64,000 nt of DNA from Batillaria attramentaria (GCA_018292915.2 JACVVK020000017.1:1885501-1949500), one strand, 5' to 3'. Counted from the first letter of the stretch, positions 36,208-48,389 are shown. Numbers and translations are program-made. Notes: generated by a model from the sequence alone, not told the origin.

Positions 36208-39200
36208 AAGGTAGAACAAATTTGATCCTAACTTTTTATTACAGATTTCAGTAGAACACAGGCCCCTAATGCCGTGGTGGTCTCCGTGAATTTTTTCTCC
36301 GTCCGCGTCACCGTTAAAAACGACCGTTTATCTTGCCATTTTCACTATATGAGCCCTATAAATGGGCTTTTGAGGGTGTGCACAAAGTATGCGTGTTTGC
36401 GGGTACAGAAACGCGCAGAACTCCACTCTAAATACGGTTACTGTTAGACAAGACATGCATTGTTGACATACTGAAATTTTACCCCAATCAGAATGATGCT
36501 TCCTGGAAAATTGCGGCCATCAGTTTGGCCGTTGATTCAAAGGACCCTGTAAAACGGCAGCATTTGATGCTTGTGCACTTATCAGGTCACTGCAGGTGAC
36601 ATGTATCGCGGAAAACATTTACGAACATTGAACAGTTTAGTCAGGAAACGCTTCTTTGGTGTTGTGAAGTTCCCTTGTCATCGCATGTCCAGGTACGTAT
36701 GAAATATGATATCCAAGTGAGCACTTTTTTCGGTAGCGATATTTTGGGGGTGTACTTACTAAAGTAGTTGCTGCGTTGTGAGTAGTGAACGATTTTTCTC
36801 AAAGAGCAGTGCACACTCAAGAATAGTATCCCAGTTGTGTCATATCAAAAGTTCATTGAAATCGCTTTAGTACTTTTGTCACTAACAGCCAACGAAAGTG
36901 CAACCTGTTTAATAATGGCTGCTAGTTCAGTACTAGCAAAGTGCAATGGAAATTATGTAGAGCACAACCTGAAGTCTATAGTAGTATGTGTCTGAATTCA
37001 TTTCAAGTGTTATGAGGTATGTTAATCACACGGCAAACATGTTTTCAAGGTCAAGGTCATTGGTTTGTCTGTTTACTCCAAAACATTTTACTTCATCGCT
37101 CAGAATAAGCATTTTGGTGCTGCTAACTTTTGTCCCCATGGTTTGGTGAGTTCACAACATCCTCAGAATAAAAATATGACTGCAAAACCTTCATAACTCA
37201 AGCGTGACCTTGACCTTTACTAGAGGTCACCAGAAAGGCATTCTTATCAATGCATATTAGGCAAATGTTATGCCAAAAGTTGTATTTACAAAATTTTCAC
37301 CCAGTCTCTATGACCTTTACTCCCAAGGTCAAGGTCACCAAAGTTGTCCACAAGAAATCTTCTCATACAAACATCGTTTGTGCTAATTTTGTTTTGCCTG
37401 GTGCTTGTGACTGCTTGTTCGTTTGCTTATTCTAACACAGCGATGAAAGAAAATGTTTGGGAGTAAACAGACGAACCGATGACCTTGACCTGGTAAACAT
37501 GTTTGCCGTGTGATTAACATACCTCATAACACTTGAAATGAATTCAGCCACTTACTACTGTAGACTTGATGTTGTGTTCTACATACCCTCCATCACATTT
37601 TGCCAGTAATGTATGCCAGTGATTTTCATTTGTAAACTTATGAATGTCCAAAAAAAGAGGCAAAATAACGGCGTTTGTTCCCAAGGAAAAACACGCTGAA
37701 AATAAAAGAGATTTCACAGATTTGCTTTTGTGTCTGTTGTTTTTCATTTGCATTCGTGTGATATTATTTTTTCTGGACGTTTCATATTAAGTTTGTCTAA
37801 TTTCTGTACCTGTACCTCAAAACAGGAATTAATGAAAATGTCCGACATTTTCTGAGTGCGTTAGAATTTGAGGCAAAAAGGTATACTTGTAATAGTATTT
37901 TAGGGTTGCTGGACCATTTCTCTAAAGCATGATGTGCGTCTGCAAATGATCTGTCAAGCGTAGCAGCTGCAGCAGCGTAATATGTCAGCCCGGTCCCCAT
38001 CAGTAAGAGAATTGGCGTCTATATGGAAAAAGGAAGATTTGATAACTGAGAGCTTCTACAGGCAAATCTGTCGTCATTTCGTTGGACCACCACAGGGTGT
38101 CTGGCCTAACATATCCAGTAGTCAAACTTGAAGTGTGTGCACAATACCTGCTGCAGCGGCGTCATTTGTAATCTTTGCTGTGTATATTCAGTTTTTGAAC
38201 CCAACCACAATATGGATTCCCGTCATTTCCCCTCACAACCAAAAGGACATAGTGGATGGGCTAGTAACACGTAAGTGCCAAGCCTCTCCTCTAAAAGTTG
38301 GTCAGTAACAAAAAAAACGCTGTGTACACTGTGGCCGTCATATCTGGCTACTTGGTAACCTATCCCCGTAGCAATTAATGCTCTGTTTAATTAGAAAAAG
38401 GTAATTTAAGTCACCTATTTCAAGCAGTGAAGAGTTCATGAAATTTGATGTGGGATGCACGTTTTCCTTCTCCTGGAATCACTCTACTTTTTCCAATATG
38501 TAAAACAATGACAAGTTAAAACTGGTGGCTGCTAGCAGCAAAATATAAACCTACCCCCCACGCAGCATGTAATGAAGGAAATGGGGAAAAAATGGGTAAA
38601 ATAATGACCGCTGTAAAGAAGACGTGCTTGTTTAGATTCAGGGATCTTTCTTCATACGACTAGTCATTGTCTTTTCCTCCAAGACAAATGTATAAAAGGA
38701 AATTGCATCAAGTGTAGCAATTATGGCAGGCTCTTTTGGTAAGCACCGCTTTCAGCCCTTATAGGGAACTGATAGCTTCAATTAACGGCCATCTATAAGC
38801 AATAATCTCTCATACAAGTTCTTGAAGATACTTCTGAAACACCGAGCATGTGCCCGAATATTTGCATCATATTATACTTGTTTTCGCGGATACACCTTAT
38901 CACAGCAACCAATCAAGTGTCCCTACTCCCATCATTACGCATATTCAGCCATTATTAAACAGGTTGCACTTTCGTTGGCTGTTTGTGACAAAAGTACAAA
39001 AGCGATTTCAATGAACTTTTGATATGACACAACTGGGATACTATTCTTGAGTGTGCACTGCTCTTTGAGAAAAACCGTTCACTACTCACAAAGCAGCAAC
39101 TACTTTAGTAAGTACACCCCCAAAATATCGCTACCGAAAAAAGTGCTCACTTGGATATCATATTTCATACGTACCTGGACATGCGGTGACAAGGGAACTT

Positions 39201-39658
39201 CACAACACCAAAGAAGCGTTTCCTGACTAAATTGTTCAATGTTCGTAAATGTTTTCCGCGATACATGTCACCTGCAGTGACCTGATAAGTGCACAAGCAT
39301 CAAATACTGCCGTTTTACAGGGTCCTTTGAATCAACGGCCAAACTGATGGCCGCAATTTTCCAGGAAGCATCATTCTGATTGGGGTAAAATTTCAGTATG
39401 TCAACAATGCATGTCTTGTCTAACAGTAACCGTATTTAGAGTGGAGTTCTGCGCATTTCTGTACCCGCAAACACGCATACTTTGTGCACACCCTCAAAAG
39501 CCCATTTATAGGGCTCATATAGTGAAAATGGCAAGATAAACGGTCGTTTTTAACGGTGACGCGGACGGAGAAAAAATTCACGGAGACCACCACAGCATTA
39601 GGGGCCTGTGCTTTACTGATTTCTGTAATAAAAAGTTAGGATCAAATTTGTTCTACCT
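36208..39658. mobile_element. Foldback element with ~713-bp inverted arms
   Basis: The arm 36208-36922 is an inverted copy of 38946-39658. It starts at AAGGTAGAACAAATTTGATC and runs inward to CAACCTGTTTAATAATGGCT, with only scattered differences. The arms enclose about 2.0 kb. The interior holds a second inverted repeat (36954-37112 against 37424-37584) and no ORF longer than chance. No target duplication could be set with confidence, because the outermost arm bases decay. Type: foldback or large MITE; the superfamily is unknown. Confidence 0.8.
36954..37584. repeat. Nested inverted repeat inside the foldback element
   Basis: The arms 36954-37112 and 37424-37584 pair through TATGTAG, GAATTCATTTCAAGTGTTAT, GAGGTATGTTAATCACACGG, GTCTGTTTACTCC and AGAATAAGC. 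The ~310-bp loop carries further TGACCTTGACCTT and AAGGTCAAGGTCA sequence. A separate, earlier insertion than the outer arms is possible. Confidence 0.75.
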
Positions 39659-40339
39659 TCCGCTATATAAAAAGCCTAATTAGACTCGCCTACTACTGCT
39701 CTAGTCGCATACATTTTTTGCGACATTTTATTTTTCTGGTAGGGTGACTAGTGACTTTCGTACCCCCTCAAAATTCTGCGCACTGACTTGTGAGGAAATG
39801 ATGCGTGGAAATTGCTTCAAGTTAAGTAAAATATCATTCAAAGCATGTGCTTATGGTGCTGACATTCAAAAGTGCACTCACAAATACTTCGCAGAGAAAT
39901 TTCTGTGCGATCATTTTTGTGATCCAAGAAAAATCAAATTTCACCCCCAAAAGTGAGCAAAATAACTGCACGGCCGTGACGTATGAGTTCCAAATGTTTG
40001 AAATGACGCACTTTCCGATTGATGACGTAACTGGAGTGTGTTTTTGTGAGCTCGTAAACGCCACTGAGGGGGTTATGGAAAGTCACAACTCACACTTTCG
40101 CTCTCTGTTTCATTACTATTTTCGGACGTAAAGCACTCATAGTTTACTCACTGAAAGTTTGCACTGGCGAGTGGTTTAAAATGTTATTTACACGTAGAGC
40201 GAGCGGCGGAAGATACAAATTATACGGCTGACTGTTGTTACACTACTGGAGCGCTCATTGTGGTCGACAGTCTTCGAATTCTCTTCTTTTGCCTCAGTGG
40301 CAGTGTGGCACTGACGCTGTCACTGTCTAGCTGCCTAAG

Positions 40340-40342
<3 letters not shown>

Positions 40343-40417
<75 letters not shown>

Positions 40418-40502
40418 TTTGAGTTCATTGACGCAAAACAGTGTTCACACCAGCCGTTGCTAACTTTGATAAAAACTGCAAAGTACTACATAAAAAAAAG
40501 AA

Positions 40503-40566
<64 letters not shown>
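40343..40566. repeat. Two (TG)n arrays at the right end of split MITE copy 3
   Basis: 40343-40416 and 40504-40566, separated by about 87 bp of unique sequence. Confidence 0.93.
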
Positions 40567-40568
<2 letters not shown>

Positions 40569-40569
40569 C

Positions 40570-43500
40570 CGTAGCTGTTACGAAAAGCAGTCAAACTTAC
40601 ACATGTACTGCATCAAGTTAAAACGTAGGTTCTGGTGTCTTTTTACCGGTATGTGTAGTATGTACGGTAAACAGTGTGTTCGCTTTCCTCCCCAACCGGC
40701 CTCCCACTCCCGCTAACTGAAACCCCCACCACCCCGAACCTCTTCAATCATTGTGGGGGCCGAAACGCCTAAGTAAAGTATCTGTCATTGTCACAGAGCC
40801 AGAAAGAAAACAGAATCTTCTCCTTCTCGATCACAGAAAGAAAACAAAACAGTCAGTCCTACTTCCAATTGCGGAGGGAGGGACGGAGGGGGCTGAGGGC
40901 GGGCTATATCTTGTAAGATCGAATAAAACGCGCGCAAGAAAACATTGCACGTGATGTTGTGCTTTCTTTTGCCTGTCCCCAATCCCTTCTTGTGGCGACA
41001 AAAGTGAACCACAACCTCATGCAGCTGTCAAGTTCGTCTTCCGCTTTGCACCGTGACACTCTGCAGCATAATCCTCTTACGTTTGACCTGGAGGATTCTG
41101 GTTCGAGCTCTATAGATAACGTGATTACTTCTACTCAACCAACGCTTCCCGGTCTGCCGGAGCTTGGGCATGTGGAATGACAGACGCCGTGCGGGCCATT
41201 ACATGGCACAGATGCACGTTACCAGCATAGCTTGACGGCGGAAGGACGGGTCGCGTTCAGCTGACACTGTTCCCTGCCGTGCACAGACTCCGTGTCACCG
41301 TTCAGCGGGAAGATGCTTTCTTCCCCAGCGGCCCTATACAGTATTCAGTCTCAGTCACTCGGTCCAAACTACGTCAACTGAATGTGAAAGAAAAACAAAA
41401 CAAACAAGACAAAGGAAACTCCTCCCCCGAAGATAAGAACCCCATCAAAACAAAGAAAACAAAACAACCCATCCACCCAACTGAATAAACAGATAAACAA
41501 CAAACAAACGCAAAACAACAAACAACTTGAAGAAGGAAACATGGCGGCCATAGACAGGGAGAGCGAGTAAACAGAAGGCTGTTACCACTGACTTGTATCA
41601 CGTAAAAACTGCCGCACAACGTTATGTAAAGTGCTGTAAAATAATTATACTAAATGGGTCCGGAATCACCGAAGAATTCAACCATCTCCACAAGAAATGC
41701 TAGGACCGTCCTCTGCGCCTATTGTGGTAACTTCACGTCGGAATCGACAATAGTCCTAGAATCTAGAATCCTAGAATCCTAGTCCTAGAATCTACACACC
41801 CGTTCAGCGATTCGCTTTGCCAAGGGCATGCATAATTATGGAAACGTCTGCTGAACGCAGCCCGGCTATTTTCTCGGAAGTTGTAAAGTTTGGAGATTTT
41901 TAAATTAAGAAAAAAATTGTTTGGGAAAACCTTAATGTGCTCGTCTGGCACACAGTCACGTAGGTATTTCCATCACGTATCATCTGTGCACCAACAGCAG
42001 TCAGAATGTGTCAAGTCGTCACGTCAGAGACCTGTATAGCCGGTCACTGATCGTCGCAAGGTCAGTACGAGGTAATATTGACTATAGCTGCTATACCCGG
42101 TACTCTTTATTTATTATTGCACTCCAGTAGCAATAACGCGTTCTTTTTGTCCGGGAGCGGTAGTGGTATAATGGCATCTGTTCACTGAGACAGATTGTAC
42201 ACAGACCCATGCTGAGTGTTCATACCGCTTACCGCGACATGAAATTTTCAAAACTTTTTGTTGTTGTTTTCTCATAACACCCACGGACTATTCAAATGAA
42301 TGTTCACCGTGGTTACCCACGACGGGGAACGAGGAAAACCAGAGCATAGCATCCTCATTATACAGCCCTTAGTCCAGATGGAATATTCATGCATCCGGGC
42401 AATTTCCATACGGTGATTATTGGTGAACTCTGCCATGTGGTCGCGTGAGAGACTGATCGTGTGGCAAGACCAGATGTCAGTTTGTTGATCACATTCAAAA
42501 CCAGGGTTAAGGTCTGCTTCCTTCTGGGCAGCTTCGCACGCTACAGGTCTCAGTGTCCGTTTGGTTGCCAAGGTTACACAGTGCCAGACTGAGACTGAGA
42601 GAACGTGTGGTCAGAATCGGGGCAGTGAAGTTCTACCAGTATTACCCGACGCCCTTCTTTAGGAAAAATAGGAGACAGAAGAAGAAGAAGAAGAAGAAGA
42701 AGAACAACAACAACAACGAACAAACAAACAAAAAATTATTAAAAAACCCAAAAAAAACCCAACAACACCCGCCCCCACCCCGAAAAACAACAATACAACA
42801 ACAAAATAACAACAACGACAACAACAGAAAACATCTGACTGTTTATGTGTTGATCAGTGTTTAGTACAGTTCTCGGTAATTTTTGTGTTCTGCCCCAAGC
42901 ACTTCAGCATGTAGTTTTGGTGAATCGAAGAAATTAGAAAGAACAAAACCAAACACAGTAGTACCCACCTAAGAGTACATTACGTTTCAGCTCGTTTCAG
43001 TCCTTTACTCTCGTGGTTGTGTACGTGATGCCAGGTGGAAAAACGAATAGGGTTTTCAATCTGAAGGTTGAGGGTTCGAATCCCAACAGGCTCCCAGTTT
43101 GTAAAGTCTTAATTTTTCTGTTCTCCCTGTCTTTGAATCACTCTAGGAACGGTCTGAGCTCCCTTACCATCTGCTAGAGACGGGATTGTGGTTTGAACAA
43201 TTAGTTCTTTGACGTATGTAGGGTAGGCCTTGCCAGTTGCCAGGGTCAACTGGTCTAGACATATTGAGCAACAAGAAACACTCGAAATCGATTTCCGGTT
43301 TTTTGTTGTTGTGTGTATTGATTAAAAACGCAGACAGTGTCAGAGTGGAGTTTTTTCCTCCATAACTTTTTATTTATTTTTCTCCGTCCTTTTTTGTTTT
43401 TAAGATTTGTTTTTGAAGTTTTAAGAAATTTGTTTAAAAGTTTTTATTAAAAAACATTTTCAATTTTTTGAATGTAAAGCTTTAAACTAAGTAGATGCGA

Positions 43501-43640
43501 GCTGACTGTGTGTGTGTGTGGGTGGGGGGTGGGGGGGGTTGGGGGTGGGAGGGAGGTACAAAATGTCACTTTCAAAGCTCTCTTTCCAAGCTCCAATTTT
43601 CTAGTTTAAAAATTACATTTTGACAGTCAACGAGTGCCTG
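40570..43640. other. Spacer without a supported gene
   Basis: Holds only short frames and low complexity: A-rich/CAA-rich sequence at 41385-41530, (GAA)n-(CAA)n at 42674-42830, and a T-rich region at 43360-43480. The segment 43020-43270 has a box B-like GGTTCGAATCCC at about 43072 and may be another tRNA-derived SINE, but no second copy was found to confirm it. Confidence 0.5.
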
Positions 43641-43641
43641 G

Positions 43642-43745
43642 GCTGGGGCCAAACATTTGTGCTGGCTTTTTCATCGTTGCCCCGTCTTTGATATCACCCG
43701 TATGTGGTTGAAAAGGACGTTAAACCCCCAAACACCCACCCCACC
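43642..43745 (+). mobile_element. SINE family A, 3' part only
   Basis: Begins CTGGGGCCAAACATTTGTGC and runs to AACCCCCAAACACCCACCCC. Head absent. First member of a local cluster of this family. Confidence 0.72.
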
Positions 43746-43911
43746 CAACGAGTGCCTGTGCCGCTGTGGTCTGTGCGTATGTGGGCCGTCAGGACTGGAT
43801 CAATCCCCTGCAGCGTGCCTGAGGCAAATCAAACCAGTGCTATCGGCAAAAGGCGTAATTAAACCATAACCAGGAACCAGGTTGGTAGTTTGGCTGGTTG
43901 ACTGGCTGGTG

Positions 43912-44055
43912 ACAGGTTTAACGTCCTGTTCCACTACACAGGATATTCCCAAAGACGGGGCAACCAGGAAAAGCCCGCACTCAGCTGGGATTCGAACTCA
44001 CGACCCCGAGCATTGAATGCCAAACGTTCTACTGACAAGCTCGACTATCCCGGCT
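43912..44055 (-). mobile_element. SINE family A, diverged copy
   Basis: Minus-strand copy with GTTTAACGTCCTGTTCCACT, AAAGACGGGGCAACCAGGAA and GGGATTCGAACTCACGACCC, ending at TCCCGGCTTCCC. Older than its neighbours by mismatch count. Confidence 0.7.
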
Positions 44056-44117
44056 TCCCTAATCAGCGAAGAACCTGAGACCAAAGTGGACCTGTCCTCC
44101 CGCGAGAATTTAGATCT

Positions 44118-44298
44118 AGGGTGGGTGTTTAGGTGTTTGGGAGTTTAACGTCCTTTTCCACCACGTATGAGTGATATCAAAGACGGAGCAACGAGAAAAA
44201 GGCCAGCACAAATATTTGGCCCAAGCCGGGAATCACGAACTCACGACCCGAACATTGAAAGTCCAACGCTCTACCATTCGGCTGTCCAGGCTCCCCGA
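44118..44298 (-). mobile_element. SINE family A, full-length copy
   Basis: Complete minus-strand copy from the GGGTGGGTGTTTAGGTGTTT tail to the GGCTGTCCAGGCTCCC head. The box B complement is ATCACGAACTCACGACCCG, with one altered base. Confidence 0.76.
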
Positions 44299-44933
44299 AC
44301 TTAGATCTAGACCGACCGGTTCGTCTACAAGCTACCACGAATAATGAAATGTCTACCGTCAACGACAAAACTGCTTGAGCAAAATTCTTTGATCTACGGC
44401 GCTAAGGCCTTTTTCCAGATAACGACAAATGTGCCGTCATCTGGAAAACAGGATAGGCGCTTATAATAATCCATGTAGCTTAGGGCCTCCCCCCCCCCCC
44501 CCCAGATAACGGAAACTACATTACATCTACACTAGCAGTATCGTTTCCGCTTGAAGCCAGGTAAAAGAGCCTAGTGCGGATGAGTGGGGGGAGGAGGGGG
44601 GGGAGGAGGGGGTGTCTTCGGGGCATTGAACAAGACAAGGGAAGACAAGCTCATGAGGGTCATTACTTTCGGGGAACGTACTAGTATCGACCCAGTGCTG
44701 GTATGTATGACTTTAGTGGTCTGACAATGGCAACGCTGTAGTAGCATGACTGTTCGGGATACATCAGCGCCCTTGACACCAACCCACTATACAGCATCAG
44801 GGCAGAGAAAGTGGACAGGGGAAACTGGAAACCGCGTATATTGTCCCTCTTGAAATCAATACCGCGGGCACAGTGACCAACATCACCACAAAATAACAAA
44901 ACAAAACAAACAAACAAACAAACAAACAAGAAT

Positions 44934-45000
44934 GGATGGATGTTTGGGGGTTTAACGTCCTTTTCCGCCACATACGGGTGATATCAAAGACGGTCTTTGG
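44934..45000 (-). mobile_element. SINE family A, truncated tail
   Basis: Only the 3' end is present (GGATGTTTGGGGGTTTAACG to GATATCAAAGACGG), then non-homologous sequence. It adjoins an (AAAC)n tract. Confidence 0.6.
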
Positions 45001-45159
45001 GACTTTGGGGACTAGAAACCTCGGAGAACATTGCTGCGGCCTCGCTCGTGATTTTTTTTTTAAATTGTTTTTCTTTTTTCACACACACATATATGTAAAA
45101 ACATAGACAAAGAATAAATATTTACATAACAGAAAACAGTTACAGAGCCCTAGTCCAGG

Positions 45160-45460
45160 GGAGCCGGGGTGGCCGAGTGGTAGAGCGTTGGACTCTCAAA
45201 GCTCGGGTCTTTGTCCCCACTATCCGCTGTCTCTGATGAGAGACACACAAATGTCATAGACAAAGATAAGAAGCGGACCCTTGCTGCTGCTTACATTCTG
45301 GGAGCCGGGAAAGCCGAACGGAATTCTCGAGTCGCGAGTTTGAATCCCGGCTGGGGCCAGATATTTTGTGCTGGCCTATTTCTCGTTACGCCATCTTTGA
45401 TATCACCTATACGTGGGGGAAAAAGGCACTAAGCACCCAAACACCCACTCATCCACCCGA
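45160..45460 (+). mobile_element. SINE family A, copy interrupted by ~90 bp
   Basis: The head GGGAGCCGGGGTGGCCGAGT...GCTCGGGTC (45160-45213) is followed by about 90 bp of foreign sequence. A second box B region and body then resume (GAGTTTGAATCCCGGCTGGG to CACCCAAACACCCACTC). The start looks like a tRNA gene but lacks an intact acceptor and anticodon arm, so it is not called a tRNA. Confidence 0.68.
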
Positions 45461-45805
45461 TTAAGCCGGCTGTTAACTGGGCACTGCAGAGCGCCACAGT
45501 ACTGTCCACAGTTGTGATGTTGGGGGTTTCCGCCGCTGTGGCGTCATCACAGCAACCTGGATTTCAAATAGCCACAACTGTGACTGTGGTTTCCACAACA
45601 GATTCTGACTGGCTGTACTACGTCACTCAGCGCGCAGACATGGCGGACAGTGCATCTTCAATCGGTTTGTCATCGAGCACAGCTGTGTTCAGTATTGTAG
45701 TTAGTAGACACACCGAGCGCAAGGACTGTGATGTGCACATGTGTGTTTCGCGCGCTGTGCCCAATTAAGAGCAGGCCTCACATTCTTGTCTACGCTAGGA
45801 ACATG

Positions 45806-45858
45806 GATGGGTGGGTGCTTAGGGGTGTAACGTCCTTTTTCACCAGCTGAGGCTGATG
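45806..45858 (-). mobile_element. SINE family A, short tail fragment
   Basis: GGGTGGGTGCTTAGGGGTGT, ACGTCCTTTTTCACCA, GCTGATGTC. Diverged 3' end only. Confidence 0.5.
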
Positions 45859-46129
45859 TCTGTCAGTTTTTGAACTGTTTGTACTTAGAATGTGTATCTC
45901 ATATTAGGAAGAAGAGCCAGCCAAATTCTTCTCTACCAAGACTCTCCAGTGTTCCTCACTACGCACGTACGTGAGTTCTTTCCGCAGAGATTTCAGAATC
46001 TGACCTGCAGAGATTTTGACACTATACCGTGTACGTTATTGATTTTACGAAGGCTGAGTGAGTGAGTTTTTGACGCTTAACGCCGCGCAAGCCACTAAGA
46101 CGAATTCGCCGTTAAGTGTGTCTACACTA

Positions 46130-47350
46130 AGTGACCCCCCCTCAAAAACAAACAAATAAACAAACAAACAAAACAACAACAACAACAACAAAACCAACCC
46201 CCCCCAAAAAAAAAAAACAAAAAAACAAAAAACCAAACAAAAAAAAAACAAACAAAAAACAAACAAACAAAAAACAAAAACAAACAAACAAACAAACAAA
46301 AACAACGTTGGACAGCAAACTGATCTAAGGGGCAGTATAAACCTAGGACATGCAGGAGACTGATTTTACAAAATGACCCCCTGAATTTGACAGAAAGTTT
46401 TGAAAGCTGAAAGGAACACTAATCGCTTATCTCTTACTCACACCGAGAGAAAATCTCTAAAATAATGTGAAATGTATTGACTTTGCCGGGGCCGTCCGTC
46501 TACACAGCTTAACGTGTCTGATCCAAGGGGGGGGGGTGCTTTGGTACTACAGCCCCCCCCCCCTCCCCCGTCGGCAGTAGCATTAAACTATAAATCATTG
46601 TTTAAAATTGAGTTCTAACGCTTGTGTTTTAGTGCCGTATATAACAACAGTTAGAAACTCAAAAACGCCGGTTGTTGTGTTCAGTTGGTCTTTTACAAGA
46701 CCCGGGCAATAGGCCAAAAAAAAAAAAAAAAAATGTCACAGAAAGACCTTTGAAACAGAATTACTGCAAACGATCTTTTGGTGCTATAAAACGCCGAGGC
46801 TGAAGTTGAACACCCGTTGTTCCTTTTCTATCTCGCTGATTACTCATTTTGTATTTTTTGTTCTTCTTAGCCATTTACTCGCTGAGGCTCGGTTTCTAAA
46901 AGCCGGATTTTAATTCCAAGCCGAGGCGAACTTTACTGCTGCCGAGAGTACCGAGATCCAACGTCACTGGAACAGTCTTTTTATCAACAGTTGCCGGAGA
47001 CTGGGTAATTAAAAAAAACAAAAAAAAACTCTGGAAGGGCTGGAGCACAACAACATGTCGGGTAGAGGGTTGGATTCAACGGAGACATCAAGTGAGCACA
47101 GTAAGAACATTTTGAAGCCAAAAAAACACAGACTCAACAATAAAAGGATTCGATGGAAAGGTTTGGGCGCAATACAGGTAGTGCAACAAACAAACAAACA
47201 AACAAACAAACAAACAAACAAACAAACAAACAAACAAACAAAAGTCTATTTGGGAGACAACTCTATAATGATGTAAAGTACAGAATCCAAGAGTGATGGC
47301 ACACACACACACACCCACACACACACCCACCCCCTTTCCCCTCGCATCTC
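46130..47350. repeat. A-rich (AAAC)n tracts with CACA/CCAC runs
   Basis: AAAC/AAC repeats at 46140-46310, an A run near 46718-46733, (AAAC)n at 47188-47241, and AC/CCAC-rich sequence at 47300-47345. The intervening sequence shows no supported gene. Confidence 0.85.
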
Positions 47351-47482
47351 CCTCACCACACCCACCCACCCATCCATCCATTAGGCAATTGCGACATGTT
47401 TAAAGCTTGGAAGCGGTAACGTCGCTATACACAAACGGCGGAGCATTAGTTTGAATGGTGCCGCATTGCTTAGACTTGGTCC

Positions 47483-47917
47483 TTAAAGGTCTGCAATCTC
47501 AACATAAACATGCCAACAACGTGTTTTTAAAAACTCAATGACTGCCCAAAATGCACAATCAACTCTGTCACAGTGGGTTGCAGAGATTTCAGCGCTTCGG
47601 AGACCCTTATAACACCAGAAAGTGTGTCTGCGGTGACTTCATTGTGCTTTTGGCCAGTGAGCTAGACACATCGCTACAGTGCCCAGTATTGTGTGCTACA
47701 CAAGAAGATCGCGATCTTTCTCGCTCAGTGTCAAAACGCAAACTGAGTTGTGAAATCAGGCTCCGTTAGACTTTTATAGGGGTTTCAGAGGCGCAGAAAA
47801 CACTGTACCTGTGACAGAGTTGACTGCATTTTGCAGTGCTGCTGAGTTTTAAAAAAAAAACCAACAAACAAACACCACCACAGTTTGCAGCGTTTTGTTG
47901 AGATTGCAGATCTTTAA
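47483..47917. mobile_element. TTAA-flanked MITE with inverted arms
   Basis: Left TTAA then AGGTCTGCAATCTCAACA; right TGTTGAGATTGCAGATCT then TTAA. Further arm pairing includes CAACTCTGTCACAG against CTGTGACAGAGTTG. The total is 435 bp including TTAA flanks. Related, degraded sequence begins near 52465 (TTAAAGGTCTTCTCTGCTCA), and a TTAAAGGTCTGCA piece lies at about 23637. Confidence 0.72.
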
Positions 47918-47999
47918 GTTAATGGTCACCGCGTGTACTCAATCGTACATTTTGTGGGAAATGTGTTCACTCTGAACTCCATAAAGGGGGATGATATAT

Positions 48000-48250
48000 A
48001 ACAGATATATAATAATGTGTGGAGTATCTAGGCGCTTTTTACTCAAGTGCGTGGCTCGAAGCCCCGCAAGCTGAACACAACACGAACACGCACGTGAATC
48101 ACGCGTATTCTCTCACACACCGGACATTAAAAACACATTAGTACAGTCACTTCAGTTGTGCGAGTGGCCGTCTCAGCTATTTAGGTTTCGGAATTTAAAA
48201 TTGTATTTATTTTTTAACTATTACTGATGGGCTGAACGTTTCCCAAGCAG
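48000..48250 (-). mobile_element. SINE family B, 3' module, minus strand
   Basis: Contains CACGCACGTGAATCACGCGT, GGCCGTCTCAGCTATTTAGG, ATTTAAAATTGTATTTATTT and GGGCTGAACGTTTCCCAAGC, the complement of the family B 3' half. Confidence 0.62.
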
Positions 48251-48283
48251 ATGGGGAGGGAGGGGGGGGGGGGCGGAGCGCGA

Positions 48284-48292
48284 GCGCGCGCG

Positions 48293-48369
<77 letters not shown>

Positions 48370-48389
48370 TCTCTCTGTCTGTCACTGTC

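Larger units (their letters stand above)
35967..40340. mobile_element. TTAA-type MITE (family D), copy 3, split by a ~4.1-kb insertion
   Basis: The left part is 35967-36068 (TTAAACGGGCAAATTCC... to TCTTGATGATTAGT). The right part resumes near 40176 (AAAATGTTATTTACACG, then ACTACTGGAGCGCTCATTGT) and fades into a (TG)n tract at 40343. About 4.1 kb including the foldback element lies between. About 17 bp of the MITE are missing at the join. Confidence 0.6.

Noticed and set aside
40959..41180. 73-codon frame (Ser/Leu-rich) in the 41-kb spacer
   Set aside because: Ordinary composition but short, with no motif, no splice sites in phase and no family resemblance.
45160..45222. tRNA-Leu-like gene
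   Set aside because: The head matches SINE family A copies elsewhere, the downstream half is interrupted, and no intact cloverleaf can be drawn.
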